Assembly (NCBI RefSeq): GCF_050016015.1
Contig: NZ_JBNHEQ010000210.1
Span: 16,253 to 80,252, forward strand
DNA length: 64,000 bases
Reading direction: 5' to 3'
Source: Trichodesmium sp002260545
GTDB taxonomy: Bacteria > Cyanobacteriota > Cyanobacteriia > Cyanobacteriales > Microcoleaceae
This document shows, piece by piece, positions 17,905 to 27,513 of the stretch; within the stretch, counting starts at the first letter, position 1; every line of letters begins with the position of its first letter. The notes beneath the pieces were generated by a model. The model saw only the letters and a list, made by a program, of their open reading frames with translations, had not been told where the DNA came from and did not search any database. The translations under genes were made by a program, and so were the position numbers.

Positions 17905-20900
17905 TTAATCGCAGGAAATAATTTCATGTAAATTCAACAATAACTTTTCTGCTGTGTATGGTTTGGGCAGAAAAGATTTAGTCCCAATTAATTTTGCTGC
18001 GGAAATCTTCTCTTGTGTTGTTAGTCCACTGGTAGCAATTAGTTTGACATTGGGATTAATTTTTTTCAAGGCACGCATAGCAGTGAAACCATCCATTTCG
18101 GGCATGATTATATCCATCAATACTACCTCAATATCCTGGATATGTTGAGCATAAACAGCGATCGCATCAATACCATCATTAGCAGTAATAACTCGGTAGT
18201 TGTGAGCTTCTAAAGTAGCTTTAGTAATTTCTCTAATTGGAGTTTCATCATCGACAACTAAAATTAATTCTCCTTGACCCCAAGGTATAGTCTCCACAGT
18301 TATAGTTTCAGTTGCTTCTATTTCTGTTGATGCAGGCAGATAAATCTTAAATTGAGTACCAGAACGGCGATCGCTCTCAACCTGAATAGTACCACCATGA
18401 TTTTTGACAATACCTATGACCGTAGACAAACCTAATCCCGTCCCCTGACCGGGTTTTTTAGTTGTAAAAAAAGGATCGAAAATGCGGTCAATTATGTCTG
18501 GAGGAATACCTATTCCCGTATCAGTTAAGGTAATCAAAAGATAATTGCCGACTTCTATATTTAAACTGGTGCAAGAATATTGCCGATCTAAACTAAGATT
18601 TTCAGCAGAGATGATTAACTTACCACCATCGGGCATAGCATCCCGGGCATTGACGCAGAGATTCATAAATACCTGATGTAGTTGAGTTGAATCTCCATGA
18701 ACCTGCCACAAGTTAGGTGAAATATAATTTTCAATAACAATCAATTTGGGAAAAGTTCTTCTCATTAAGTTAACAACTTCTTCTAACACTTGAGCTAAAT
18801 TTACCAATTCCCATTGCGATTCGATTTCCCGCGAAAACAACAACACTTGCTTGATAATATCAGCACCACGCTGGGCATTATTTCTAATGATTTTCAGAAG
18901 TTTCAAACTTGATTCATCTAGATTAGGAATCTTTAACGGCAAAAGTTGAGCGAAGCCCAAAATAGGAGTCAAAATATTATTAAGGTCGTGGGCAATACCC
19001 CCCGCTAAAGTTCCTATATTTTCTAGACGTTGAGCGTGTAGTAGTTGCTGGCTTAATTCTTTTTTCTCAGTAATATCGGTATTGACCATCAAAATTGATT
19101 GGGGATTACCCTGTCGATCGCGCATTAATGTCCAGCGACTTTCTACGATGATTTCCTGACCTTTTTTAGTAAGTTGTTTGAGTTCTCCATTCCAATTACC
19201 TTGCTTAAGGGTAATCTTCAGCGCAGTTTCCTGTTCAGCTAAGGATTCTGCATAAAATAACTCCTGGACTACTCGATCGATCACCTCTTCTTCCTTCCAA
19301 CCATACAGGCGTTCTGCTCCCTGACTCCAGAATAAAATCCTGTTCGACAAATCCCGAACAAATATCGCATCGCTAGCAATATCAATTAAGGCTGCTTGTT
19401 CGGCATTTTTTTGATATAGTTCCGACTTTTGGATAGCAATTCCTAAATGGGTTGCTAATTGTTGCAATAGTTCAACTTCTTCAGTTTGCCATTGTCGAGG
19501 AGCAGAGCAATGATGAGCGATCGCTAAACCCCACAAATTTTCTCTTTCTAATATAGGCACCACTAAATTCGCTCTTACCTGGAAGTTCGCCATTAGCTCT
19601 TTGTGGCATGACTCAACATCAGAAGCAATAAAATCACTATTCATATATACTCGACCCCGGCGATAGGGTTCGACATAATTTTCCGTAAAACAGGGATCGA
19701 TAATCCTTGAGTTCAAAATAGAAGTCCAACCAGAAGCCACTGATTCGGCAACTACTATACCTGACCAGTCTGGGTCAAAGCGAAAGACAATCACCCGTTC
19801 AGTTTGTAGTAACTGTCGCACCCCCTCCACAGCAAATTGTAATATTTTCTCAATATCAAAGCTTTGGTACATTGCTTCAGTGATTTCAGTGATCAGATGC
19901 TGTCTTGCTATTTGCTGCTGAAGTCTTAACTCTGCTTCTTTGCGTTCAGTAATATCAACAGCAGTACCATATAATATCTGCTCTTTAGGGGATGGAGATG
20001 CTCTCCACAACAACCAGCGGTAGGAACCATTTTTGTGTCGATAGCGGTTTTCAAAGTTGAGAGTTATCTTGCCAGCAAACAAATCTTCGGCTTCTGTGAT
20101 AGTTGCCTTGATATCTTCAGGGTGAATAAACTCAGTCCATGGACAAGATATCATTTCCTCTGCTGCCCAGCCGAGTATTTGCTCACAAGTTGGGCTAACC
20201 CAATAGAAATATCCTTTATTACCTGCTATCACTTGTAAATCCAAACCAATTGCTAGAAAGCGCTCCCGTTCTTGTTCTACTTGCTTGCGTTCGGTGATAT
20301 CTTTGTAAATCAATGCTACTCTTTTTTTGCGATCGTAGTCTGGTCTAAAGATGTAGAATTCATACCATGTGTTAAGGTCGGTATCTGGTAATTCCATGCG
20401 AACCGCTTTACCAGTGAGAGCGACATGAGCAAAGACTTCAAACCAATCATGTTCAAAATCTGGAATGATATCACTCGTCCATCGACCGGGGAGTTTTTGG
20501 CCATTCATCTTACTAGCAGTAGTATTTGCCTCTACATAAATAATGTCAACAGGGTGGTCATTTTTGTCAAAAATCACGTCGCAGAAAATCACCCCTTGGT
20601 CAATTGAATTGAACAGTTTACGATATTTTGCTTCTGACTCACTTAAGGTTAATTCTGCTTGTTTACGTTTACTAATGTTAATAACTACTGAGTGACTCAT
20701 TAGGTAGTTCCCTGCTTCGTCTTTAATAGCTGTTGCACTCAAACTTATGGGTAGAATGGAGCTATCTTTACAGCGCATTTGAAATTCGATATCGTTAATC
20801 CAACCTCCCTGTTTCAAAATCAAGAAATTCTTCTGAAAATTTGGTAAGCTTTCAGGAGTAATAAAGTCAGAAAATTTCCGCCCTAAAACTTCTTCGCGGC

Positions 20901-21015
20901 TATATCCCAACATTTGGAGTTCAGTATCGTTAATGCGAATAAATATCCCATTTTTATCTAGGAAATGATATCCACAAGGTAGGTTATTATAGAGTTCTTC
21001 AGGAAAATAATTCAT
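17905..21015 (-). CDS. Hybrid sensor histidine kinase with PAS domains and DXCF-type GAF domain
   Basis: 1036 residues, no membrane helix. Order: PAS about 10-115, PAS-like 130-240, PAS/PAC 250-358, GAF 372-530, PAS 540-650, HisKA with H676 (GGIAHDLNN), HATPase with NARDAMPDGG (789-798), DTGIGIP and GTGLGLS, and a receiver with D968 (VLMDIIMPEMDG) and K1018. The GAF domain holds IIDPCFTENYVEPYRRG (C442) and ESCHKELMANFQVRANLVVP (C470), then LWGLAIAHHCSAPRQWQ. This is the full signature of DXCF cyanobacteriochromes, bilin-binding light sensors in which both cysteines can bond the chromophore; the 28-residue spacing matches the known pattern. So it may be a light-sensing kinase. No partner regulator is adjacent. 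Base pairs of the GAF: about 19426-19902. Confidence 0.92.
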   Translation of the reverse strand: MNYFPEELYNNLPCGYHFLDKNGIFIRINDTELQMLGYSREEVLGRKFSDFITPESLPNFQKNFLILKQGGWINDIEFQMRCKDSSILPISLSATAIKDEAGNYLMSHSVVINISKRKQAELTLSESEAKYRKLFNSIDQGVIFCDVIFDKNDHPVDIIYVEANTTASKMNGQKLPGRWTSDIIPDFEHDWFEVFAHVALTGKAVRMELPDTDLNTWYEFYIFRPDYDRKKRVALIYKDITERKQVEQERERFLAIGLDLQVIAGNKGYFYWVSPTCEQILGWAAEEMISCPWTEFIHPEDIKATITEAEDLFAGKITLNFENRYRHKNGSYRWLLWRASPSPKEQILYGTAVDITERKEAELRLQQQIARQHLITEITEAMYQSFDIEKILQFAVEGVRQLLQTERVIVFRFDPDWSGIVVAESVASGWTSILNSRIIDPCFTENYVEPYRRGRVYMNSDFIASDVESCHKELMANFQVRANLVVPILERENLWGLAIAHHCSAPRQWQTEEVELLQQLATHLGIAIQKSELYQKNAEQAALIDIASDAIFVRDLSNRILFWSQGAERLYGWKEEEVIDRVVQELFYAESLAEQETALKITLKQGNWNGELKQLTKKGQEIIVESRWTLMRDRQGNPQSILMVNTDITEKKELSQQLLHAQRLENIGTLAGGIAHDLNNILTPILGFAQLLPLKIPNLDESSLKLLKIIRNNAQRGADIIKQVLLFSREIESQWELVNLAQVLEEVVNLMRRTFPKLIVIENYISPNLWQVHGDSTQLHQVFMNLCVNARDAMPDGGKLIISAENLSLDRQYSCTSLNIEVGNYLLITLTDTGIGIPPDIIDRIFDPFFTTKKPGQGTGLGLSTVIGIVKNHGGTIQVESDRRSGTQFKIYLPASTEIEATETITVETIPWGQGELILVVDDETPIREITKATLEAHNYRVITANDGIDAIAVYAQHIQDIEVVLMDIIMPEMDGFTAMRALKKINPNVKLIATSGLTTQEKISAAKLIGTKSFLPKPYTAEKLLLNLHEIISCD

Positions 21016-21187
21016 TTTTAATTCTTTGTTTATAACTCAGATACAGAACTACTTTGAGTTAAATATACGTCGTTTAAATAATTAAATCTTATATTTTACA
21101 TCAAAATTATATATTTGTTGCCCAGTTGAAGAATATCAACTAATATTTATTTTAAAGAAAACCTAATAAATTAAGATTGTATAAACT

Positions 21188-21757
21188 ATGATTAAAACTT
21201 TATTACAAAAGCTACCTGCTGGAGTAGCTCTAGGAATGTCTGTTGTCGGCTTAGTTTTTTCACCTACAGCTAATGCTCAATCAATTAGACAAGAGTTTGA
21301 AGGAAATTTCACCCGAACTCAAGTTAGTCCTTTACTGACAAATTTCTCACCTGAAGACACTGACTATTCAGGTTTTGTCCTTTTTTCAGAAGATGGAACT
21401 CTAGAAGATTGGCAAATTAGCGTTGATGGATTGGAATTAGATTTAGAATCTGGTTTGACATTGGACGGAGGTTTAGGTCCTGATTTAATACCTACTATCA
21501 GTTTTGACCTTTCTTCTCCCTCAGATTGGGATTTATCGGTTGATTTTGGTATTGCTTTTGATGCTCCCAGATACACTCTACAGAGAAATGCTTCAAAATT
21601 CACTTTTATAGGTGAAGTCGGACGAGCAGGAGGTTACACTTATCAAGATTCTTCTATTACTCAGACTTCAGTTCCTGAACCTGGAACTATTCTTGGCATT
21701 CTAGCTGTTGGTGGGTTAGGATTAATTGTTAAGCTCAAAGAACAAACTAATAGCTGA
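21188..21757 (+). CDS. PEP-CTERM sorting-domain protein
   Basis: 189 residues. N-terminal signal peptide (MIKTLLQKLPAGVALGMSVV through PTANAQ, cleavage after ANA likely). C-terminus VPEPGTILGILAVGGLGLIV then KLKEQ: the PEP motif, a hydrophobic helix and a basic end, the PEP-CTERM exosortase signal. The middle (about 30-155) is a beta-rich, acidic region of no recognised family. Expected destination is the cell envelope or outside. It is a single gene, diverging from the histidine kinase. Confidence 0.88.
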   Translation: MIKTLLQKLPAGVALGMSVVGLVFSPTANAQSIRQEFEGNFTRTQVSPLLTNFSPEDTDYSGFVLFSEDGTLEDWQISVDGLELDLESGLTLDGGLGPDLIPTISFDLSSPSDWDLSVDFGIAFDAPRYTLQRNASKFTFIGEVGRAGGYTYQDSSITQTSVPEPGTILGILAVGGLGLIVKLKEQTNS

Positions 21758-22312
21758 GTTCATTAATTGATAATTGATAATTGATAATTGATAATTGATA
21801 ATTGATAATTACCTCTGGTTAAAACCGTTCTTGATTGAAGATCAGGAAATATGATTTATTTTTTTCCCTTAAAAGGGGAGGCTTTAAACCAGAATTATTA
21901 CCGAATTATTAATAATTCGGTAATAATTTAGTGGACTGACACAGATAAAATGATGCAATAGTAGGGGCGGGTTTTAGCTAGAATTTTAATGTTTACCTAA
22001 GATTTACATAAACCCGCCCTAATGCACAAAATTAGCTGTGTCGGTTCAGTAGGTGCAAAAAGTTGACCTAAATATAGAAGCCATTTGGTATCTTGGCAAA
22101 GGTGCGGGTTTTTGACAAAGGAGTCAGAATTCAGCTTGAAAAGTCGTAGGCAGTAACCAAAGGGAAGCAATCTCGCGCAACCCTTGAGATTGCTTGCTTC
22201 CACTCCATTCCAGTTGTTGACGACTTGGGTATAGTAATTATTCAGATTTGATATCAGTCTAGTAGTTGAGAGAAATATAAGGTTTGTCTCTTCACTATAT
22301 TTGCTCCTAGAC
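21758..22312. repeat. Spacer with heptamer array and a MITE-like element
   Basis: 21766-21809 is a run of TTGATAA (complement of TTATCAA) units right after the PEP-CTERM gene. 21929-22051 is an element with ends TAGTGGACTGACACAG and CTGTGTCGGTTCAGTA. A segment near 22165-22205 (AGCAATCTC ... GAGATTGCTTGCTTC) resembles one at 47.09 kb. No gene. Confidence 0.7.
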
Positions 22313-23407
22313 CTAACTTACCAATGCTTCCAAAGCCTTCCTAAGTTCATCCACTGTTGTAGTTGCCGTTCCAAATTTACGCACCACCAGACTAGCAGCC
22401 AAATTTCCCAAAACTACAGCCTCCCAAGTAGAAGCACCAGCACCCAAAGCTAAAGTTAAAGCAGCTACAACTGTATCACCAGCACCAGTAACATCAAAAA
22501 CATCAGTCCGGTTAAAAGCAGGAATATGCCAACAATATATGGCAACATCATCAGTATCAGAAATAGTAAAAGAAGGAGGGGGTGCATTTAGACTAGCACT
22601 TGAACTACTGATGCGATCGAACAAAGTCATTCCTTCCTCACCACGAGTAATTAAAATTTGCTCTGCATCTGTTAACCGCAACAAGTCACACCCTGCCTGA
22701 TAAAGAGTATCAAAATTAGTAATAGCATATCCCACAGCTTTCTCCGCTTCAGGAAGATTAGGAGTAAATAGAGTTGCAGTCTTGTAACGTTGTAAATCTT
22801 TCTGAGTATCTACAATAGTTTTTTGAGAATGAGATATAACTGCTTCTATAACGGGTGTTGTTAGAACACCATCTCCATAGTCTGAACAAACTACTGCATC
22901 TACTGTACCAACTTGCTGCCGAATAGACTCCGCCAGTTGCAGTTGCAAATCAACTTCTGGCAAATCATCAGATTTTCGATCTATCCTAACAATTTGTTGA
23001 GTTACAGACTGACGAGCATGACCTGAGATTCTAGTTTTAGTCACTGTGGGACGGTTAGAGTCAACTAAAATTCCAGTAGTATCAACCCCAGCAGTTTCAA
23101 AAATATGACGCAGTGCAATACCCTGCTCATCTTTTCCTAACAAACCAACAACCTTAACTTTAGCACCCAACTTAGCAAAATTATAAACCGCATTAGCTCC
23201 ACCTCCAGGTACTCGCTCTGTAGTTTCGTGACGCAGAATTAATACTGGTGCTTCACGAGAAATGCGCTCAACTTGACCAGTCATAAATTCATCCAAGGTT
23301 AAATCTCCCACTACTAATACCTCAACTTGAGAAAAACCTGCGAGTAAATTCAGTAGTCGAGGGGTAGAAGTTTTGAGTTGAGCGAGAAATTCTGAATTTA
23401 GTACCAT
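22313..23407 (-). CDS. PfkB-family sugar kinase, RfaE/HldE kinase-domain-like
   Basis: 364 residues. PfkB signatures: VPGGGANAVYNFAKLGAKV (67-85) and DVTGAGDTVVAALTLAL with catalytic D311 in GAGD. The N-terminal VVGDLTLDEFMTGQVERISR matches the RfaE/HldE kinase domain, which phosphorylates D-glycero-manno-heptose 7-phosphate in ADP-heptose synthesis, better than fructose or ribose kinases. There is no C-terminal nucleotidyltransferase domain, so it would be the kinase alone. An insertion (SSSSASLNAPPPSFTISDTD) before the last strand is unusual. Neighbours give no pathway support. Confidence 0.85.
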   Translation of the reverse strand: MVLNSEFLAQLKTSTPRLLNLLAGFSQVEVLVVGDLTLDEFMTGQVERISREAPVLILRHETTERVPGGGANAVYNFAKLGAKVKVVGLLGKDEQGIALRHIFETAGVDTTGILVDSNRPTVTKTRISGHARQSVTQQIVRIDRKSDDLPEVDLQLQLAESIRQQVGTVDAVVCSDYGDGVLTTPVIEAVISHSQKTIVDTQKDLQRYKTATLFTPNLPEAEKAVGYAITNFDTLYQAGCDLLRLTDAEQILITRGEEGMTLFDRISSSSASLNAPPPSFTISDTDDVAIYCWHIPAFNRTDVFDVTGAGDTVVAALTLALGAGASTWEAVVLGNLAASLVVRKFGTATTTVDELRKALEALVS

Positions 23408-24506
23408 AATTTATTTTTCTTGTAAGCATTCAGCCATCAGCTATCGGCTATAGCTATTGCTTTTACTGTAGATAAAGGCTTTATTAATTGAGCCAGAATT
23501 CAATATTACTACAAAAGCTTAAATTCATTGTTGTAGTAGACTGACACATATACAAGACTTACGCATAACCACCATATCTAGTAGGGGGGTTGCCATTCAC
23601 CTCTGCAGATGGTATATATTTTCATATTTTGCGTAAGTCTCGATCTAAAATGGTGCAATAAGTGTAGTGGACTGTTTCAGCTAATGAGCGTGCATGAGCT
23701 TTTTTTGCGATCACCCCATCACCCCATCACCCCATCCTGCATTTTCTATTGCACCATTTTAGATGAAACAGTCCAGTAGTAGACCGACACAACTAATTTA
23801 GTGCATTAGGGAGTAGGGGAGTGGGGGAGTAAGGGAGTAGGGGAGCAAAATTTTTGTTGGGTTTCGGTTCCTCAACCCAACCTACATCTATTGCACCATT
23901 TAAGGTGTGTCAGTCCAGTAGGGTGCGTTAGATGGCTACAATTTAAGCTGTGACAAAGTATTTAGCAATTCATCGTAACGCACCACTTTAGTTGTATCAG
24001 TCCATTAGACCTATCCAGAAAAGAGGGAGTAGGGAGTAAAGGGAAAGAATTGATTATTTACAGCGCTTCCCGTTGTTATGAGCTACGCCTATCGCGGGTA
24101 AGATGCCCACACTACAATAATTTTACCAAAAAATGAGGGTATGCGCCTCCCCTTTTAAGGGGATGAAAAAAATATTTAACTCAGTATTTCAAGCCTCCGA
24201 CTTTAAGTTGGAGGTTCACTGATAACTGATAACTGATAACTGATAACTGATAACTGAAATGACCATTCAAAATTGTACTTCATTTGTCCGAAATATGCTG
24301 TATGTGCAATAATTGATTTAATTTTTTATTATCAGAGATGTCCATTACAAACTACTCAAAAGTGCGTTACGGCACAATGTAATTTTTGACAGTTCAACAA
24401 TATTTTTTAGTAAGAACCTAACACAACCCACTGGACTTCTACTAGACTGCTCTCTGGAGAAAAAATATTAGAGTAATTAATAACCAATACTTAATGTCTA
24501 ATTTCA
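23408..24506. repeat. 1.1-kb spacer: nested array of MITE-like elements
   Basis: In order: an element beginning TAGTAGACTGACACA about 23530, interrupted by an insert with ends AGACTTACGCA and TGCGTAAGTCT (about 23555-23640); 23665-23778 with ends TAGTGGACTGTTTCAGC and TGAAACAGTCCAGTA; 23776-23920 with ends TAGTAGACCGACACA and TGTGTCAGTCCAGTA; and 23921-24008 with end TTGTATCAGTCCATTA. Then four or five GATAACT units about 24220-24255. No gene is found. Confidence 0.75.
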
Positions 24507-25049
24507 CTACTTCAACTTTTGTTTGACAATAGTCACAAGTTGAGTCATTTGTTTTTTCAATGCCGCAATTTCAGCTTCCATTTTCTTAACTTGAGCTTGT
24601 AATGCCTGAATGTCGTTAGAACTACCTCCCGAAGCAGCAACGTCAACTTGCTGATCGGTAGGACGTTTTTTGGCCAAATCAAAAGCAGACTTAATAGCTG
24701 CAGTTAATTCTTTTTTCTCAAAAGGTTTTTCTAGAAAAGCAAAATAATGTTTATCAAAAGGTTCAGGAATTTTATCTGTTACCTCTTCTTTTCGACCTGA
24801 CATTAGTACCAAGGGAATCTTTTTTAGTTTAGAGTCGGATTGAATTTTTTGAAATACCTGCCAACCAGTAACTTTAGGTAGCAGAAAATCCAACATAATC
24901 AGGTTAGGGCGCTCCTTAACAATAAATTTCAGTCCCTCTTGGCCGTCCTTTGCTTCTATAACAGTAAAGTTTCCTTGAGGAAGCATTTCTTGGACTCTTA
25001 CTCTAATGACTTTACTATCATCAATAACTAAAATTTTGTGTCCTGCCAC
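24507..25049 (-). CDS. CheY-like response regulator with coiled-coil tail
   Basis: 180 residues. Receiver domain 4-122 with acidic pair D10/D11, phospho-acceptor D54 (LIMLDFLLPKVTGW), S84 (VLMSG) and K108 (FLEKPF). After a linker (ASGGSSND) the last about 35 residues (QALQAQVKKMEAEIAALKKQ) predict a coiled coil, probably for dimerisation; no DNA-binding output domain is present. A kinase partner is not adjacent; the hybrid kinase is 3.5 kb away on the same strand. Confidence 0.9.
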   Translation of the reverse strand: MAGHKILVIDDSKVIRVRVQEMLPQGNFTVIEAKDGQEGLKFIVKERPNLIMLDFLLPKVTGWQVFQKIQSDSKLKKIPLVLMSGRKEEVTDKIPEPFDKHYFAFLEKPFEKKELTAAIKSAFDLAKKRPTDQQVDVAASGGSSNDIQALQAQVKKMEAEIAALKKQMTQLVTIVKQKLK

Positions 25050-25567
25050 AACTTGCCCCTCCAGTGATGAGTTGGTGTTTTCAAATTAAGCTTATCTATA
25101 TTCTTATAGTCAGCCATAAGTATAGCTAAATCTTGGCTTTAATATTCACCTGTTCTAAATATAGAAACCCACAAAGTTATAGCTGAAGTCAGAAGTCAGA
25201 ATTAAGAAGTCAGAAGTTAAATTCGTAGTACCGACGAAATTTGAGATAAGCAATAATTTCCTAATCACCCTGGCGACTGCTATATTATTGTTTATTTTTA
25301 ATCATAACCTTGGTCGAAGACCTGCGCTGTTTTTCAGTAGATCCTCATCAGCCCAGACAAATCAATATTGCCCTTCTGACAATAATGTGTTATTCTTCAT
25401 CAGGCTCCTGGACTAGCACTACCAGTCTGTAGAGCTACCGCAAAAGCGGAAAAAGGAATTACCTTTGAGGTAGGTGTGCTAGAAGCAGAAAACCTAAGTC
25501 GTGAGGCTTAGGGATATCCCACGAGGGTCCAAGCGCAACATCGGAAAAATGTGAAGGCTACAAAAAA
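25050..25567. other. Spacer between regulator and lipA
   Basis: The first about 330 bases show no gene. The last 160 are highly structured (separate entry). The 5' end holds the promoter of the minus-strand regulator. Some AAGTCAGAA repeats occur at 25187-25215. Confidence 0.5.
25413..25530 (+). ncRNA. Candidate structured RNA in the lipA leader
   Basis: Four nested helices can be read by eye. Outer stem: CTAGCAC-TACC (25413-25423) pairs with GGTA-GTGCTAG (25469-25482) with a bulge. Inside it are CCGC-AAAA-GCGG (25438-25449) and AAAGG-AATTA-CCTTT (25452-25466), giving a three-way junction. Then CCTAAG-TCGTGAGG-CTTAGG (25493-25512), and the palindrome GGGATATCCC at 25511-25520. It ends about 37 bases before lipA and could be a regulatory leader, an independent small RNA, or the end of a decayed transposon. 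It matches no riboswitch I recognise. Confidence 0.45.
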
Positions 25568-26494
25568 ATGCTCAATCAAGTAGATATGAAAGCCGAAATT
25601 CAGAGTATGCCAAAGTGGCTACGTCCCTCTTTGGGAAAAGCTAGTGATATTTCTACTGTACAGAAAATTATCAAGCAGCGTCAGCTCCATACAATTTGTG
25701 AGGAAGGTCGCTGTCCTAATAGAGGTGAATGTTATGCCCAAAAGACTGCTACTTTTTTGTTGATGGGTCCTACTTGCACCAGGTCTTGTGCATTTTGTCA
25801 AGTGGATAAGGGTCACGCTCCAATGCCCTTAGACCCAAAGGAACCGGAAAAAGTAGCTGAAGCTGTTTATCTATTGGGTTTGGAATATGTGGTACTGACT
25901 TCTGTGGCTAGGGATGATTTGCCAGATGGTGGTGCTAGTTGGTTTGTGGCAACAATGACAGCTATTAGAGAGCAGACCCCAGAGGCGAAAATTGAGGTCT
26001 TGACTGCTGATTTTTGGGGTGGTCAAGATGGAGTGGGTGTTGATAAGTTGGCTGTTTCTTTAGCTGAAAGGCAAAGAAGACGGATTGAAGTTGTTGTGAA
26101 TGCTGATCCTGCTTGTTATAACCATAATATTGAAACGGTACGAAGTTTGCAAGGCCCTGTCCGTCGTGGGGCAAAATATGAGCGATCGCTTGATGTATTG
26201 CGAATTGTTAAGGAGTTAAATCCGAGTATTCCCACTAAGTCTGGGTTAATGTTGGGACATGGAGAAACAGAAACTGAAGTAGTAGAAGCAATGGCAGATT
26301 TGAGAAGAGTAGGATGCGATCGCATAACTTTAGGCCAGTATATGCGACCTTCCCTAGCACATTTGCCCGTGCAAAAATATTGGACACCAGAAGAGTTTGA
26401 CCAGCTAGGGGCGATCGCTAAACAAATGGGCTTTTCTCATGTTCGTTCTGGTCCTTTAGTTCGTAGTTCCTATCATGCTGGAGATAGTATTTAA
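25568..26494 (+). CDS. lipA: Lipoyl synthase
   Basis: 308 residues. Two iron-sulfur cysteine sets: CEEGRCPNRGEC (C44, C49, C55; auxiliary cluster) and CTRSCAFC (C70, C74, C77; radical SAM CX3CX2C cluster). The terminal RSSYHAG serine motif is present. LipA inserts two sulfurs into octanoyl groups on E2 and GcvH proteins. The start ATG 25568 has GAAGG 10 bases upstream. Cyanobacteria often have two lipA genes; this is one complete copy, alone, with no lipB beside it. Confidence 0.96.
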   Translation: MLNQVDMKAEIQSMPKWLRPSLGKASDISTVQKIIKQRQLHTICEEGRCPNRGECYAQKTATFLLMGPTCTRSCAFCQVDKGHAPMPLDPKEPEKVAEAVYLLGLEYVVLTSVARDDLPDGGASWFVATMTAIREQTPEAKIEVLTADFWGGQDGVGVDKLAVSLAERQRRRIEVVVNADPACYNHNIETVRSLQGPVRRGAKYERSLDVLRIVKELNPSIPTKSGLMLGHGETETEVVEAMADLRRVGCDRITLGQYMRPSLAHLPVQKYWTPEEFDQLGAIAKQMGFSHVRSGPLVRSSYHAGDSI

Positions 26495-26702
26495 GATTAT
26501 TTGGGGATAACTTCCACAATATTCTTACTGAAAAATAAGGGTTTAAAGCCTCTCCTTTAAAGGAGAAAAAAGCGGTCGTTTGCCGAGCAAAACGCCATAT
26601 CCAATCGACCAAGAGAAGAAGAAAATTCCCTTTTAACCAATCTTCTTCTTTTCAAGAAGAGGTAATTATTAATTATTAATTGTTAATTATTAATTATTGA
26701 AT

Positions 26703-27065
26703 TTATCCACAAGATATATACTGCCATTCATCTTTTAATAAAGACAATAACTTTTCATCTCCTTTCGCCTTAGCTATTAAACATCGGCGTTCCAAAATAT
26801 TACATAGATTTATTTTGTGAACCTGAGCTACATTGTTTTTTGCTTGAAGAAAAGAAACAGTTTGCTTCTCCTTACCTAAGGAATAGTTGACAGTGCAAAA
26901 CATCTTTTTAGGAGGATGCCCATGTATGGGGATATGTCTAGGGTAAGGATAATTCCATCCTTGACCTCTATGTTGTCCTCTATATTTCTCCACCTCTTCC
27001 CCAAAGATCGTATTAATAGTGGGAAGGTCTTGTCGATTATTTGGATAGTCATTATTTAGTTTCAT
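26703..27065 (-). CDS. Hypothetical protein
   Basis: 120 residues of no recognised family. The first 60 are polar, with GQHRGQGWNYPYPRHIPIHG rich in His, Pro and Tyr; the rest looks helical (VAQVHKINLCNILERRCLIA, then GDEKLLSLLKDEWQYI). GAGG lies close before ATG 27065. It stands alone between lipA and an unrelated plus-strand gene. A real gene is likely from the codon pattern and the ordered C-terminal helices, but no function can be given. Confidence 0.55.
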   Translation of the reverse strand: MKLNNDYPNNRQDLPTINTIFGEEVEKYRGQHRGQGWNYPYPRHIPIHGHPPKKMFCTVNYSLGKEKQTVSFLQAKNNVAQVHKINLCNILERRCLIAKAKGDEKLLSLLKDEWQYISCG

Positions 27066-27513
27066 ATCCTCAGACCCTATTGTAAAGTTATTTTCATTAA
27101 CAAAAAGTATTTTTATTTCTGTATCTATTTTTACATTTTTCTAAAAAATATTCTGATTTTTGACAAAATTTTACATCGACAGTTAGACCTTGTAGGAAGT
27201 CTGCACCAATATCAGTCATTAGTTAGCCTCCTAGATCGGGACTTTCTGAGAGCATGTCATGCTACACAAACCTCAGAGATGACTTTGGACTTGTCCGTAG
27301 CAGTGTATCTCGGACAATAAAATCTTTCACTTAGTTTCGATACTGTCCACACTCTATCCCCTCATAGGGACTTAATTATTGATTTTTTATAGAAAAAAAT
27401 TACCTTACTTTTGTATGTTGACAAAATAGCCAAGTATTATTTAAAATAAAACTATAAACAAATAAATCAATAACTTAGGCCACAATAATATATTTAACTT
27501 TAAGGTAGATTTT
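27066..27513. other. Spacer between two unknown genes
   Basis: Mostly AT-rich, but 27180-27360 is closer to balanced base use, with phrases such as CCTCCTAGATCGGGAC and TGTCCGTAGCAGTGTATCTCGGAC that may form local stems. I could not assign it to an RNA family, and see no gene. Confidence 0.35.

Noticed and set aside
26552..26567. TCTCCTTTAAAGGAGA palindrome after lipA as a terminator
   Set aside because: No T-tract follows, and similar CCTTT/AAAGG palindromes are scattered through many spacers, so it is better seen as a common repeat.
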